64,000 nt of DNA from Diploptera punctata (GCA_030220185.1 JASPKZ010003416.1:496001-560000), one strand, 5' to 3'; counted from the first letter of the stretch, positions 41,862-53,335 are shown. Program-made: numbers and translations. The notes: generated by a model not told the origin, from the letters alone.

Positions 41862-42806
41862 ATAGGAGAAGAAATGTCAGGGGGAAGAGAAATTGGATAG
41901 GGGATACGGAAAGGATGTCCTCTAACACCTACTCTTTTCAACATCTTCCTGAAAGACCTAATGAAGAACTGATTCAAGAATACTGGAGGCGTGAACATGG
42001 GAGGAAGAAGAATTAAGCGCATAAGAATTGCTGATGATATGGCTTTGCTAGCAGGAGATGCAATGACACTGAGGAACATGTTGATGGAGCTAAATGACAA
42101 GTGCGAGGATTATGGGATGAAGATAAATATAAATAAGACGAAGGCCATGAATTTAGAGAGGAGACTAAGGAAGATAAATATGAGGATTAAAGACGAGGCC
42201 ATTGAGCAAGTGGAGAGCTTCAAATACTTGGGTTGTATTATCAGTAGTAACATGAACTGCGGTCAAGAAGTAAAGCAGAGGATAGCAATGGCAAAAGAAT
42301 CTTTTAACTAGAAGAGGGACATTTTCTGCGGACCTTTGGCAAAATAATTACTACGGAAGAGGCTAGTGAAGTGCTTTGTGTGGAGTGTAGCATTGTATGG
42401 TGCAGAGAATTGGACATTACGACGGAATGAGGAAAATCGACTGGAAACTTTTGAGATGTGGGTATGGAGAAGGATGGAACGTATAAAATGGACAGATAAA
42501 ATAAAAAAATGGATATGTGCTAGACAGGGTAGATGAAGGAAGAACAATGCAAGAATTCATAAAGAAGAGAAAAATAAATTGGATTGGCTACTGGCTAAGA
42601 AGAAACTGCCTGCTGACGGATGCCTTAGAAGGAGTGGTCAACGGAAAGAAAGTTAGAGGCAGAAAAAGACATCAGACAATAGACAATATTAAAACAAATT
42701 GTTTGTATGCGGATACAAAAAGGAAAGCTGAGTTAAGGAAATAGTGGAGAATGCTGAGATTGCAATGAAAGACCTGCTCTTGGGCAGAACACTATGTATG
42801 TATGTG
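41862..42806 (+). mobile_element. LINE-A copy 2, 5'-truncated
   Basis: Starts in the RT just upstream of the GxRKGCPLTPTLFN box and keeps RIADDMALLAGDAMTLRN (the FADD box Phe is replaced by Ile here), QVESFKYLGCIISSNMNCG, and the C-terminal NWIGYWLRRNCLLTDALEG, VVNGKKVRGRKR. The 3' end is TGCAATGAAAGACCTGC with a (TATG)n tail at 42790-42806. Frames are broken at several sites. Confidence 0.92.
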
Positions 42807-42904
42807 GACATTTTGTGTTTCGTATACTTTTCTTGTAAGGAAGCTAAGCTGATTTATGGCAGGTACGTTACATATGTATTAATTAAAAGTATTACTTTTT
42901 TTCA

Positions 42905-43172
42905 GAAACAGACAAAAACATAACACAGAAATAAGACAACAACTAAAAGTAGAGGAATTAAACAGAACAATAGAGAAATACAGAACAAACCTGAAAGAAC
43001 ACTTGGCAAGGATGACTGAGAATAGAATACCAAAAGCAGCATATAACTATTCACCATGAGGAAGAAGAAGTTTGGGAAGACCAAAGAAAGATAGAAAGAG
43101 CAGCAATTTGGAGCCGGAACAGGCTAGTAAATACGCCTAAACCGCGGAGAAGAAGAAGTAGAAGAAGAATAC
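42905..43172 (+). mobile_element. LINE-D 3' end
   Basis: Plus-strand frames give TDKNITQK, QLKVEELNRTIEKYRTNLK, EHLARMTENRIPKAAYNYS and GRRSLGRPKKD-like residues; same family as 32370-33091. It ends ACCGCGGAGAAGAAG with a GAA-rich tail. Confidence 0.88.
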
Positions 43173-43555
43173 TTTTTTCAGATTGTGATAACTGGGTCAA
43201 ATTAGTATGAGATAATTACTTACAGTTTCAATATATAACTCCAATACGAAATGGTGCCAAATTATTTCCAAGATGTCACGTTGGGGTGACTCCGATCAAT
43301 ACCAATCTGAATTACCTAGTGGTAGAAGTGACGCTTCATTGTTAGAATATTTTTAACTTTTATTATTGACGTTTAAACAATGTAATTGAGCAACTGATGC
43401 AAGATGCCTGTTATGATATAGACCGGGACAGCAAGCGGTACATGTGCACTTCATGTTCAGAAGGTTCATGCAGAATGCAGTGGGTATGATACATAAATGA
43501 ATTACATGTGTGTTTTTTGTTCGCAGAGACAGTAATTTTTGCTTTTTTGTGTATT
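43173..43555. other. no gene seen
   Basis: No supported frame or repeat. It contains the left copy of the LINE-F target duplication at its end (43556-43569). Confidence 0.4.
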
Positions 43556-43569
43556 TAAGTTTTTTCTTT

Positions 43570-43956
43570 TACAAAAGAATAAAATTAGAACAGTTGCATT
43601 TTATTATTTTAGAAGAAGCCTCCAAAAAACAAGACAGGATAAAATAAGATATTAATTCCTTTGGAGAGAAATGAATGTCACCACATCTGTTGTTAAGAGG
43701 ATTGAAAATCAAACGCTTAAATGGTATGGCCATGTACAAAGAATGGAAAATGAAAGATGGCCAAAAAATATATACCAATGGTCACCCCCTGGAAAAAATA
43801 AACGTGGCAGACCAAGATGGAAATGGAAAACCTACGTCACAACTATAATGGATGATAGGCATTTGGAAGAGGGAGATTGGAATGATAGAGATAAACGGAA
43901 AATGAAGACGGCAAACCTATAAGTGGGGGAAAGCCGAAGAAGAAGAAGAAGAAGAA
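43570..43956 (+). mobile_element. LINE-F 5'-truncated, 14-bp target duplication
   Basis: TAAGTTTTTTCTTT is present at 43556-43569 and 43957-43970. The open frame 43671-43922 encodes VKRIENQTLKWYGHVQRME, ERWPKNIYQWSPPGKNKRG, RPRWKWKTYVTTIMDDRHL, the LINE-F type C-terminus. The tail is (GAA)n. The exact long duplication and open frame suggest a fairly young insertion. Confidence 0.93.
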
Positions 43957-44214
43957 TAAGTTTTTTCTTTAGCTTTCAATAAGATGATCGGAATTACCTA
44001 AGTGTCGGGGAAACTCCGATCAAACCTAGGTACTAGAATATATTTTTTCAGGTTAGTTGATAGTATATTTGTATTTTTATGTATATCTGAGTAAGTAATA
44101 GGACAGTAACAAATTCTCTCTTTTTTTACGAATAATATTACAGTTTGTTTGACTATTGCTAAAGTGATCGATATTTCCCCACTTCGCCCTATTATCACAG
44201 GGGATTGATTAATC

Positions 44215-44660
44215 TAAGCGATAAAGAAAAGAAGCGAAACATGGGCTCTTACTTTAAGGGAGGAAAGGAGATTACGAGTATTTGAGAATAAAGTTCTTAG
44301 GAAAATTTTTGGACCAAAGAGAGATGAACAGACAGGTGAATGGAGAAGATTCCATAACAGTGAACTACATGGTATTTATAGGAAGCCAGATATAATAAGA
44401 ACAGTTAAGTATCGTAGACTGTGGTACGATTGGGGAATGATAGACGTGCATGGAAGCTTCTTGTAGGAAAACCAGAGGGAAAACGCCCAGTTGGTAGACC
44501 AAGAACGAGGTGGGAGAATAACATTAATTTTGATTTGAGGGAAGTAGATTATACAGGGAATGATTGGAAAGCATTAGCTCAGGATAGGGATATATGGAGA
44601 GCTTATGTCCGCACGGCCATGAACCTACGGGTTCGATACTGCCTTTGAGTAAGTAAGAGT
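44215..44660 (+). mobile_element. LINE-B 3' half
   Basis: Begins in the CETWALT region (GCGAAACATGGGCTCTTAC), then ENKVLRKIFGPKRDEQTGE and, from 44421, AWKLLVGKPEGKRPVGRPR, TRWENNINFDLREVDYTGN, DWKALAQDRDIWRAYVRTA. It ends with a (GTAA)n tail. One small deletion near 44425 disturbs the frame; otherwise well preserved. Confidence 0.92.
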
Positions 44661-44786
44661 AAGTAATTTTAAGAAAGGAATGTTCATAAAACAGAACTTT
44701 TTTTCAACATTCCATAGATATTCAAGAATGTACCATTGAAATCCGCATGCTAGCAATATTAATATATATATATATATATATATAAT

Positions 44787-45349
44787 AGTATATTATGATG
44801 CGAGGTTAGGAAGTGGTTTTACACAAGCGAGGAAATGATTAAAAACCGAACGATATCGATGTTTTTAATTTCCGAGATTCTGTAAAACACATCACAAACG
44901 CGTTGCACGTTATTTTTTGCGCGATGGTGTTTTGAAAATAAATAATAGTAAAATAACAAATTTTTATCGGAAATATTTCCGTTCATTATAAATAACTTAC
45001 TAACGTTAAAAGTGTGGGCAACGTTTGTTAGTTGAGACTACAGTAGGCTGTGACACCAGTCAGTCATAACATGGCGGCAAGTACGTATTTATTGTTTATA
45101 TTGTTACAAATAAAGTTCAGCTCATTTATAATACAGTGATTTGTTTCGTATAATGTATATTAACACTACTTTTTGGACATATTTTTGTATGTACCTAGTA
45201 TACATAAAGGACAGTGGTTTTACTTCCCGCACGAGGTTTGTAATATTACAGTATAGTTATTTAGGTTGGCAATCCCGAAATGTAGGAAGTTGAACTTTCA
45301 ACCATGGTCGCCATTGCTGTAAGTACGACAAAACGCACTATCGCGCAAT
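44787..45349 (+). repeat. dispersed repeat R2, copy 3
   Basis: AGTATATTATGATGCGAGG to GACAAAACGCACTATCGCGC. The end (CAAAACGCACTATCGCGCA, 45329-45347) is partly inverted relative to an internal word TTTGCGCGATGGTGTTTTG (44917-44935). It follows a (TA)n run directly. Confidence 0.9.
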
Positions 45350-45785
45350 AAAATAAATTTTATATGATTATTAGCTGACAATAATAATTCTGAAACTATA
45401 AAATATGGAACATATTTAAAATAAAATATTCACTTATGTAAAATTATATATTTTCTTAAATATGTAAAACAATCTATTGTACCCTGAAATATGTACAAAT
45501 ATAGAAAACAAATTTGTTTTAAATCACTCTAAATGACCCAGTTCGTAAACATATAACAAAAATTTAACTTTACATAATTTAAAAACAAATATGTATTTAC
45601 ATAGAAATCCTAGCCCCAATTATATTTTTGTTTCTTTCAGTGCCTCAAACTTACATAGGCAAAACTTCGAGAGTTTTGTTTTCATCTGATAACAATATTG
45701 CATTTTTACCTCCATTCATTATGTAAACATAATTGTTTCAAACCCATGAAGATTTTTTGTATATATATATATATATATATATATA
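45350..45785. other. no gene seen; (TA)n at the right end
   Basis: AT-rich sequence with a (TA)n run at 45761-45786 preceding S3. Confidence 0.5.
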
Positions 45786-46077
45786 TAACGGGGCACGCTG
45801 TAGCGTAGTGGTTAAGACACTGTGCTACAAGCCGGAAGGTCGAAGGTTCAAGTCCCGGTGGGGTCAGGATTTTTAAACTGACCCAAACCTTCTGGCGGCA
45901 CTATGGCCCTGGGGTCGACTCAGCCTCTAACGAAAATGAGTACCAGACGCTTGTTCTGGGGGTAAAGGCGCACAACCCGGCTGATATCAAGTGCTGATTG
46001 TCCAGAAAAAGTGGGAGCCTTAACCTCCCACTACCCCAAGGGCCTCCTAAGGCCTGTAGTGGGAATACTTTACTTAC
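45786..46077 (+). mobile_element. SINE S3, best copy
   Basis: Head GGGGCACGCTGTAGCGTAGT, A box TAGCGTAGTGGTTAAGAC, B box GGTTCAAGTCCCGG (45844-45857): a good tRNA-like promoter with A-B spacing of about 40 nt. The body has GGCCCTGGGGTCGACTCAGC, AGACGCTTGTTCTGGGGG and CCCACTACCCCAAGGGCC, and ends (CTTA)n before (TA)n. It sits between two TA runs. Parent tRNA not assigned. Confidence 0.9.
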
Positions 46078-46078
46078 T

Positions 46079-46113
<35 letters not shown>

Positions 46114-47450
46114 ATATATAACTACTGGAGGGCTTAGTGAAAAGGGGCACTGAACCAAAAGGTTCATAAACTTTCTTATGTAAATACTTATACAGATTTT
46201 TCTGCTAATTTGAATTTAACAACATATACATATACCTACATTTATACACATATATACATTAACATAGTCTAGGAATTAAGTTACAAAAAAACATTGGTAT
46301 CTACCAAGTGCTGCAGTGATACCAGAACAAAATTCAACATAAAATTTGATTAATTTCGAACATCCAGAAATATATTCTTGCTAAAATAACACAGATGAGG
46401 AGTAGTCATTAACACACATTTGACCTTGATTATATAATTTTGTATATATAAACAAGTAATGTTAGCACATCATACTGTCCCATAGTCTTAATTGGGTACT
46501 AATATTTTTTCCATGCAATCCGGTTACTTATTATAGTGTGTCCGCAAATACATTGGGCAGAAAAGAGATGGAAATGAATGGGCCTATAAATTTTTATACT
46601 TTTGTTTTCCTCTTTCCTTCTCTTTTCACTTTCTTATTTATTTCCGAACATACAAAAACTAGATCCGACGTACAGATTTCAAATTTACTATCCCGACGGG
46701 AATCGAAGCCGGGCCGCCGGAATTGATGATGGAACAAAGTATAAGTGCCACACCGACAGGCAGAATATTCGGTATCAATTAATTGTCAGTTTACAATATA
46801 AGAAGGTGGTTAGACTTCTTGAGTTCAACTTACATAGAACTGATTTTCCAAACCTATTGTCTTACAAGAGAACTAACTGTTAAAAATTCCATGCTGAACC
46901 TACCTTGACATTTCTCCCAGAGGAGCGTTATGATGTATCAAGGTCATATCCAAAAAAATATGTCTTTTTAACTTCAAGACACAGGAATCGAAGCCAGAAT
47001 CCAGCAATGGCAACCCACTGTACGGACCAGATGAAATTTCTGCTTGAGTAAGAGCGGAGTGGAAGCTGCGTAGACGGCAGGTAGTCAGGGTTATCCAATT
47101 TGCCAATTCGGGAATATTACTTTCCTATAGTTTAAATGAGGGATTTAGCTCTGAATTTTAGTGCCTTGCAGTTAAGACCGACAGATTATTTTGGACATGA
47201 CCTTGGCACATCACAACGCTTCTCCGAAAGAAATGTTAGATTTCAGCGCAATATTGACAATTCCCTTGTTATTCTTAGTAGGCCTATGTTATTTTTTTAA
47301 TATCGCTCTTTAACAACTCAAGTTATTAGCGTCGCAATTCACACCTCAAAGACCTCTTATTTCAGATCTGAGATTTTTATATATTCCGATAAATCAAGAC
47401 TCGGCAACCACGGTTTTTACATAAATTACGAAGGAAAGTTACAGTTTTTT
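46078..47450. other. no gene seen; (TA)n and SINE-head-like word
   Basis: (TA)n at 46078-46120. A tRNA-3'-half-like word on the minus strand near 46690-46715 (GGCTTCGATTCCCGTCGGG) may be a SINE remnant. Open frames at 46538-46883 and 46900-47106 have no recognisable features. Confidence 0.45.
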
Positions 47451-47452
47451 AT

Positions 47453-48135
47453 AACTAACTCAATGTCACTATGTTCATGGTCACGCGGACATATGAAGGG
47501 TACAGGGAATGAACCAAGTATATCACTTTTTTTCCGATATGGAATTTGAGGTATCATTAGATGTTCCATGAAAACCCCATCATTTAGAAGTGTGAAACAG
47601 TAAAATATACAGTTTATTCATGGGTTTATTTACCTCTAAAGTTTGCCGTACAAGTAAGAAAGTATGGATGTTGTAAGAGTCTACAACTTAAAGTATGTTT
47701 TTTTAGGTTTCAAGAAAAAAAATATTTTTCCCTTGTACCTTTCATATCCCTATCCTGAGATAATGTTTTCCAATCATTCCCTGCATTATCCATCTACCTC
47801 AAATCGTGGTTAATATTAAAATCCCATCTCATTCTGGCCTACCTACTGGATGCTTTCCCTCTGTTTTCTTACAAAACTTTTACATGCCCTTATTCCACTC
47901 TCCATTCGTCCCATATGTTCTGCCCATTGAAGTCTATGAGACTTAACTGTTCTTATTACATCTAGTTTCCCATAAAAAACATATTGATAACTGTTAAGTT
48001 GTCTTCTCCATTCAGCTGACTGTTCAACTCTCTTTGGTGCAAACATTTTTCTATGAAGTTTATTGTCAAACATTAGAAATATTTTCTCCTCCCTAAGTGA
48101 CCATATTTTAAATTCACATAATTGGGAGAAAAAAA
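47453..48135 (-). mobile_element. LINE-B copy with a 250-bp insert
   Basis: The LINE-B C-terminus on the minus strand from about 48130 (GTCACTTAGGGAGG) through FAPKRVEQSAEW and RLQWAEHMGRME to the extreme 3' end at 47453. A stretch at about 47497-47744 is foreign: it begins AAGGGTACAGGGAA and ends TTCCCTTGTACCTTT, inverted ends of about 15 bp, so it is a MITE candidate. A few LINE bases are lost at the junction, so its target duplication is unclear. Confidence 0.8.
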
Positions 48136-48189
48136 TATATATATATATTTCAAGTTTAACGTTTTTTGAGAGAAGTTGGGATGATAAGA

Positions 48190-48800
48190 ATCATTGTAAT
48201 GCATAACTTTTTCTTCATCACCATCATCAACAACATTCAAGGATTAAGCCCATGTAGCTTGTTCCGGTCTCATAGATTTAATTCAAAAAGTTTAATCCAT
48301 CTCTTTTTCGATCTACCAACATTCCTGTCTCCTTTTGGTTTGAAATTAAGTATAATTTTTGGTATGCGTTCATCTTTCATTATTTGAACTTTTTTTTTCA
48401 GTTTTTTGTAGATTCGTTTATTTTATCTAAAAGTTTAAAAATATTTAGCTCATTTCTAATATCTTTACCTCTTCTTTTATCTAGAAGTTTGCAAAATTCA
48501 CTACCATACAACAGTAAGGGGTCTGTCACTGCTTTATATGCTTTATAAAATTTTAGTTTTATGTTTAATTTATTACTGCACTTAATTCCTCTTTGTAATT
48601 ATTGTTCTTAAGTTTTTAATTCACAGACTTCTTTAAAAACTTTCCTCGATTTTATTAACTGTCCATTTCCAGTATATAATCCATTATAAGCCTGCATTCC
48701 ACAATATAATCCATTTCTACATGTGAACATATATTTTGTTTTATTGATATTTGCTTCCTGTCCAGTTTCTTAATGTTATTCAATACAAAAATATTTACGG
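48190..48800 (-). mobile_element. LINE-E-like C-terminal region
   Basis: The minus strand carries EFCKLLDKRRGKDIRNELN, then FKPKGDRNVGRSKKRWIKL near 48330-48300. The 3' end, GCTTAATCCTTGAATGTTG with GAT/GTT triplets, matches the 3' end at 4465-4495. Many stops. Confidence 0.7.
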
Positions 48801-48889
48801 GACCCTTAATTCTGCCTTAAACTTTCAAAGCTTCATTTTAGGGTGTAGAATTTAAATTAGAATACATAAGGGGCATTATTTTTACACCC

Positions 48890-48970
48890 TTAAAAATATA
48901 CCGGCTCGGCCGGGTTTGACACTGTGAACCTTGGTGCCATAGGCGATTATGTTAACCACTAGACCAGTGG
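48890..48970 (-). repeat. tRNA-like SINE head fragment
   Basis: The minus strand reads CCCACTGGTCTAGTGGTTAAC (good A box), then GGTTCACAGTGTCAAACCC. The B box GTTCRANNC is displaced. The fragment is cut at 48983 by the TTGTCTG MITE. Confidence 0.55.
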
Positions 48971-48984
48971 GACTGACGAATCTA

Positions 48985-49431
48985 TTGTCTGACCAACGGA
49001 TCTGTGCCCCCGTAAGATAAACATTCCTTTTCTTGCCTTCCTATCTCTCTCTTTTGTATCTCTCCCTTTCTCCTCTCCCACTACTAACAATTTTGAACCT
49101 TCTTGCGGGGCATAGTATTTGCATTTGCAGTCCAGTGTTGTCAACTCAACATGAACACTGTGGTACGGAGTGGTAAAATAAATATTATTAAACAAATATT
49201 AAAAGTCAATCAGCATCATTAGGCATATTTAAATATGAAGAAGTACATGATTCTATGCTCAATATCCATGTCATTGTTTGGGGGAAGTTTAGTAATATCC
49301 CTACACGGAATGTTACCTGGCTGCTGTTTTACATGGGGGGTAGGAAGCGCGTGAAATGGAGTGAGTATAGGCGTTAACTTTTCTAAGAACGACTACAGCG
49401 CTGAAGGGGCACAGATCCGTTAGTCAGACAA
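48985..49431. mobile_element. TTGTCTG-type MITE, copy 2
   Basis: Ends TTGTCTGACCAACGGATCTG and CAGATCCGTTAGTCAGACAA are inverted repeats of about 26 bp with one mismatch, flanked by TA (48983-48984, 49432-49433). It shares the subterminal words of copy 1 (GAACGAC.ACAGCGCTGAAGGGGC) but has about 110 bp more in the middle. No coding. Confidence 0.9.
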
Positions 49432-49433
49432 TA

Positions 49434-50118
49434 TTATCATAAGTAATGCCACGAGTGATTTCCAAATTATCGATAAATTCACGACTCACGAAGTGAGGAG
49501 TGAATTTATCTAGAGAATTTGGAAATCAAGAGTGGCATTTGTTAGGACTATTTAACGAATAAAATAAAGCTGTTTACTCACAAATCATTATTTAACTACA
49601 GTTATTTAAAAATATTTTTATATTTAAAGTAAACGGTGATGTTTGAAAACTAATGAGAAACGATAGGTAGCCTACGCTTCTACTGCTTCTTTTGTTTATC
49701 ACTGCAACCAGATCATACTATTTATTGCCAAAGGAACGCAATATTGTAAGAATGCTCTCTAGTGGAGAAAAAATGAAACACATCAATCTGTATATTAATT
49801 CATTTTTGATGTCGTATACATTTAAGAAAGTGCAAACAGTGGTTTCTTTTTTTGGTGGTATAATCAATTGCTACAAATGTTGACATGTAAGCACTATTAT
49901 ATACAATCTGGTAGCCGTATTTGTTATAGGCTCAGTCACTGCAAAATAACGGTCAGACCTGTTCAGAATATTAAAAAGGAGGAGCTTTGCTTAATATATG
50001 ATAATCCTAACGTTGATAATTATTTCGTGAAACACGTCTCTGATTGGTTGTAATACAGAAATCATTGAAACGTGATTGGTCATTGACTCCCATTTGGGGC
50101 ATGAGTTAAATAGTCTCT
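49434..50118 (+). repeat. dispersed repeat R1, copy 3, most complete
   Basis: Runs from TTATCATAAGTAATGCCACG to TGACTCCCATTTGGGGCATG and AGTTAAATAGTC without large interruption. The start forms the 89-nt hairpin. No significant open frame. It begins right at the MITE's TA, so the MITE lies at the R1 border. Confidence 0.88.
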
Positions 50119-51149
50119 ACAACTTATTTGTAAGTCATAAGCAGGCAACGCATTTTGGTCTCGAACGTAAAGAGGATCGAGCAGTTTCTTCTTGTGCATT
50201 TATTACGTCACATGAATATATAAGCAGTTTAAAACTGAAAATAGAATACAGATGCACAGACGAGCCATAATCTTAGTAAATACAGATGCTCCATTGTCAA
50301 TGTTGTTTATGTAAAACACCAAGTTATATATTATTATTATGTACCGAACTATACATTTGGCTACATCCTGACGTAATATTCAGGGACAAGTTTGAACCCT
50401 GAAAACTCCGGGCTATACTAATCGATAATTTTCCCTAACTTGTATCGGAACGAAAATGCGCTGCCTAGTCATAAACTTAATGATCAGCATAGATTAAGAA
50501 CACAGGCATATTTGAATAGAACATTCTTAATCTTATGATTGTTGATAAAGTATATCTATACATCAAATAAACCAGACACCGCTTTCAACAAAAAATAGCA
50601 CCTTCATCATTTGGTAAACATAAAGTTAAAGTTGCCTTTAAACAAAACAAACTTTTCATATGTATTTCGGCTCTAAGACTTAGGTCTGTAAATAGAGCTA
50701 TGAGATACGATGTTTGGTTTTCTAAATGTTATTTTATTTTAAAAAATACGTTTTTAATTGTGGATTTTTTAGCAGAACAAACTATCTTGTTTATTTATGT
50801 ATTTTTTAGTATATCAAACTATCTTGTTTATTTCATTATATTTTGCGGTATTATTATACCCGCTTTTTATACAATTAGGTATATTGATATTGTAATTATT
50901 TTTGTTGAGCTATCTTCTATACTGTTAAACCTCATGGTAGAACACAATTGATCTAAAAATTGTGTTAAAATTTTAAAATTCGTACCTGATAAAACAGTCG
51001 TCCTCAACTGAACTTCTGTTATGAAACGTCGTCATACTATTAAAATCTAGGCCTTTCAAAGAGCACGTTTCATCTTCAGAATTTCTCATGGCACTGAATT
51101 ATTTGTATATTTCACATAGAGTGTTTAGGTCGTTGGGCGTGTTATCCTT
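50119..51149. other. no gene seen
   Basis: The open frame at 50700-50951 is AT-rich and hydrophobic by composition only. No other feature recognised. Confidence 0.4.
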
Positions 51150-51400
51150 AAGAATGTTAGTATAATTTGCCTCCTTCATAATTTCAATTTTTTGAGAGTA
51201 TTGATTTTATGTCTGTTGTTCTCTTTGTCTGGATTATTGACATTCAATAATGTCTGTTTCGGTCTTTCTCTTCCCCTGTGTCCTTAGGGGTTCCAATCCA
51301 ATGCAATTCTTTCAATCGAATCGTGGTCTTATCTTAATGTATGTCCTATCCACTTCCATTTTAGCTTTTTTATTTATATTTTAATTTATTTATGATCAGT
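51150..51400 (-). mobile_element. LINE C-terminal fragment (KWIGHTLR type)
   Basis: On the minus strand: KLKWKWIGHTLR, then IERIALDWNP, GHRGRERPKQT, a known LINE C-terminal pattern (KWIGHTLRK...ALDWNPQGxRxRGRPKxTW). One or two stops. Confidence 0.7.
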
Positions 51401-51474
51401 TTTTCCCCATAATTAAGATTCTACATACGTCGACTCCAAATTATTTAGCCTCTCGTTTCCAGTATCTTTCCTCT

Positions 51475-51742
51475 AACCAAAAATTAAACACACGATCATA
51501 CCACAATAATTTGTTTAATATACGGCAACATAGAACATCCCATCACTCCACATCATATATTATCTCCACCTCTAAAAATTGAAATTCTCTATCACAGGAA
51601 ATCAAGGTGTGCCAGACGTTAGAATTGTTTAAAATAGATCTAAATTTATATTTGTTTTAACTTCGGTTTCAATATTACCTCTACACGGAATGGACGTGTA
51701 TTTATTGGTATTTCCCTTTTAATTTATCATATTACTATTAAA

Positions 51743-51779
<37 letters not shown>

Positions 51780-51780
51780 T
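51475..51780 (+). mobile_element. CR1/Jockey-like LINE C-terminus with (ATT)n tail
   Basis: Reads NNLFNIRQHRTSHHSTSYI, then NSLSQEIKVCQTLELFKID, similar to the 13.5 kb copy, and ends in an (ATT)n run (51741-51777). Confidence 0.65.
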
Positions 51781-51834
51781 TAGTGTGTAATAGTTGCATG
51801 CACACGAAATCTGCACAGCAGTTTTTTATTAGGA

Positions 51835-52290
51835 ATATTCCACAATACAGTGTTTCTCCTTCAACCCAAAGTGATTTGTCGCCAGAGATTCCTGTCTAAA
51901 GCGTCTTCTTTCCTCAAATCTCTAGTTTGCGTACTTCTCCTCACTCCATCCCTCCAACGTTCTCTAGGTCTGCCTCGTCCACTTCTTCCATTAGCTTTCC
52001 AATTAAGGATCTTCTTTGGTATTCTCTCTTCTTCCATTCTTATGAGGTGTCCATACCATTTCAAACGATTTTATTCTATTTTCTCGAATATGTTTTTTTT
52101 TTCAACTTGAATAATTTCCCTTATTGTGCTGTTTCTGACCTTATCCCTTTTTTAAATTCTTGTCGATCACCTCCAAAAATCCATTTCTACTGCTAACAGG
52201 TTGTTGGCTTGTTTTCTACTTACTGTCCAGGTTTCGGACCCATAGCAGTTTTGAATGTGTTTATGTTGTATGCATAATTTATATTGCAAA
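51835..52290 (-). mobile_element. LINE-G C-terminal region
   Basis: The minus-strand frame 51861-52064 encodes MKWYGHLIRMEEERIPKKI, LNWKANGRSGRGRPRERWR, DGVRRSTQTRDLRKEDALD, followed by RNLWRQITLG. Upstream, the NRIKSFE and CYGSETWT-type residues are decayed. It ends at a boundary shared with the 16.9 kb copy. Confidence 0.85.
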
Positions 52291-52632
52291 TATGTACTTG
52301 AATACTTTTGGTGGTTGAGTGGAAGAAATGCCTTATGGCCTCAACTCTGCCAGAATAAATAAGACATGATTATTGTTATTATTAATATTATTTTTTTAAA
52401 AAGATATCATACCTGGAATAAAAAAAAATCCCTGAGCAAAATATGTCGTCTATTTCCCGCCAATATATTTGAATTGAGACATGTTAATGAACGTCCTTAA
52501 ATAAAAGTTACTGTTACTGTTAATGAAAATATTTTCTGTATTTGCTTCAGACAAAAAAAAATGCATGCATATTTCTCAGATCATTATTCACATATTGCTA
52601 CAACAATTTGCGAATTTTTATATTTTTCGTGG

Positions 52633-52838
52633 GTCCACCGCTATGGTCTCGAGGTAGCGTGCTGCCTTGTCATGCAGCGGGCCCGGGTTCGATTCCCAGT
52701 CGGGACGGTTTTTCTGGGTGAGGTTTTCATCGGGGTTTTTCCTCACCTGTAAGACAAATGTCAGGAAAACTTTAAGGTCCAAACGGTCCCCGAAATCATA
52801 TGGCCATCGCAATCATCATCATTCATATTCATCTTAGA
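52633..52838 (+). mobile_element. SINE S1 5' half
   Basis: Intact head (CCGCTATGGTCTCGAGG, B box GGTTCGATTCCC), body to CCCCGAAATCATATGGCC, then (ATC)n. Instead of the S1 3' part it continues into repeat X. Confidence 0.88.
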
Positions 52839-53005
52839 TTAAGCTTAGGATTAGGGACTCTCCTGGCGCACCACTATCATCATCATCATCATCATCATTA
52901 CCCATCATATCATCGGGGCAACGTAACCCCGCCTTCCAGGCGCCCCAACCTCAGAAGTAGGTTACAAGTACGCCATGCCAGGAGAGAACACCAGGAATGA
53001 CGAAA
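52839..53005 (+). repeat. repeat X fused to the S1 head
   Basis: ACTCTCCTGGCGC, (ATC)n, GGGGCAACGTAACCCCGCC, CAGGCGCCCCAACCTCAG, then CGCCATGCCAGGAGAG. The ends CTCTCCTGGC (52858) and GCCAGGAGAG (52977) are inverted. Second copy at 10890-11052. Confidence 0.75.
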
Positions 53006-53064
53006 GACAACCTGGGGCATTTAAAAAAAATATTTTTTTGTGCAATTACTGTACCCTGTATAGG

Positions 53065-53335
53065 AAGGCAGATATAATAAGTCTCGTAGACTGCGATGGG
53101 CACTACATGTGGCACGAATGAAAGAGGTGCATGGAAGCTTCTTATAGGAAAATCAGAAGGAAAACGCTCAGTTGGTAGATCAAGAATGAGGTGGGAGAAT
53201 AACATTACCCATGATTTGAGGAAAGTAGATCATACAGAAGATGACTGGAAAACATTACCTCAGGATAGGTATGTATGGAGAGTTTATGTTCGCACGGCCA
53301 CTAACCTACGGGTTCGATACAGTCAGTTAGTTAGT
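53065..53335 (+). mobile_element. LINE-B 3' end
   Basis: The frame 53096-53347 includes AWKLLIGKSEGKRSVGRSR, MRWENNITHDLRKVDHTED, DWKTLPQDRYVW. Ends with the AGTTAGTTAG tail. It keeps an open frame but has several replacements at conserved sites (GRSR for GRPR). Confidence 0.88.

Noticed and set aside
45786..45860. Functional tRNA gene
   Set aside because: Good A and B boxes, but no paired acceptor stem, and it is the head of a repeated SINE body.
50700..50951. Hydrophobic 83-codon frame that looks like a membrane protein
   Set aside because: Composition follows the AT-rich DNA (Phe, Ile, Tyr, Leu codons). No start context, family motif or neighbour supports a receptor gene.
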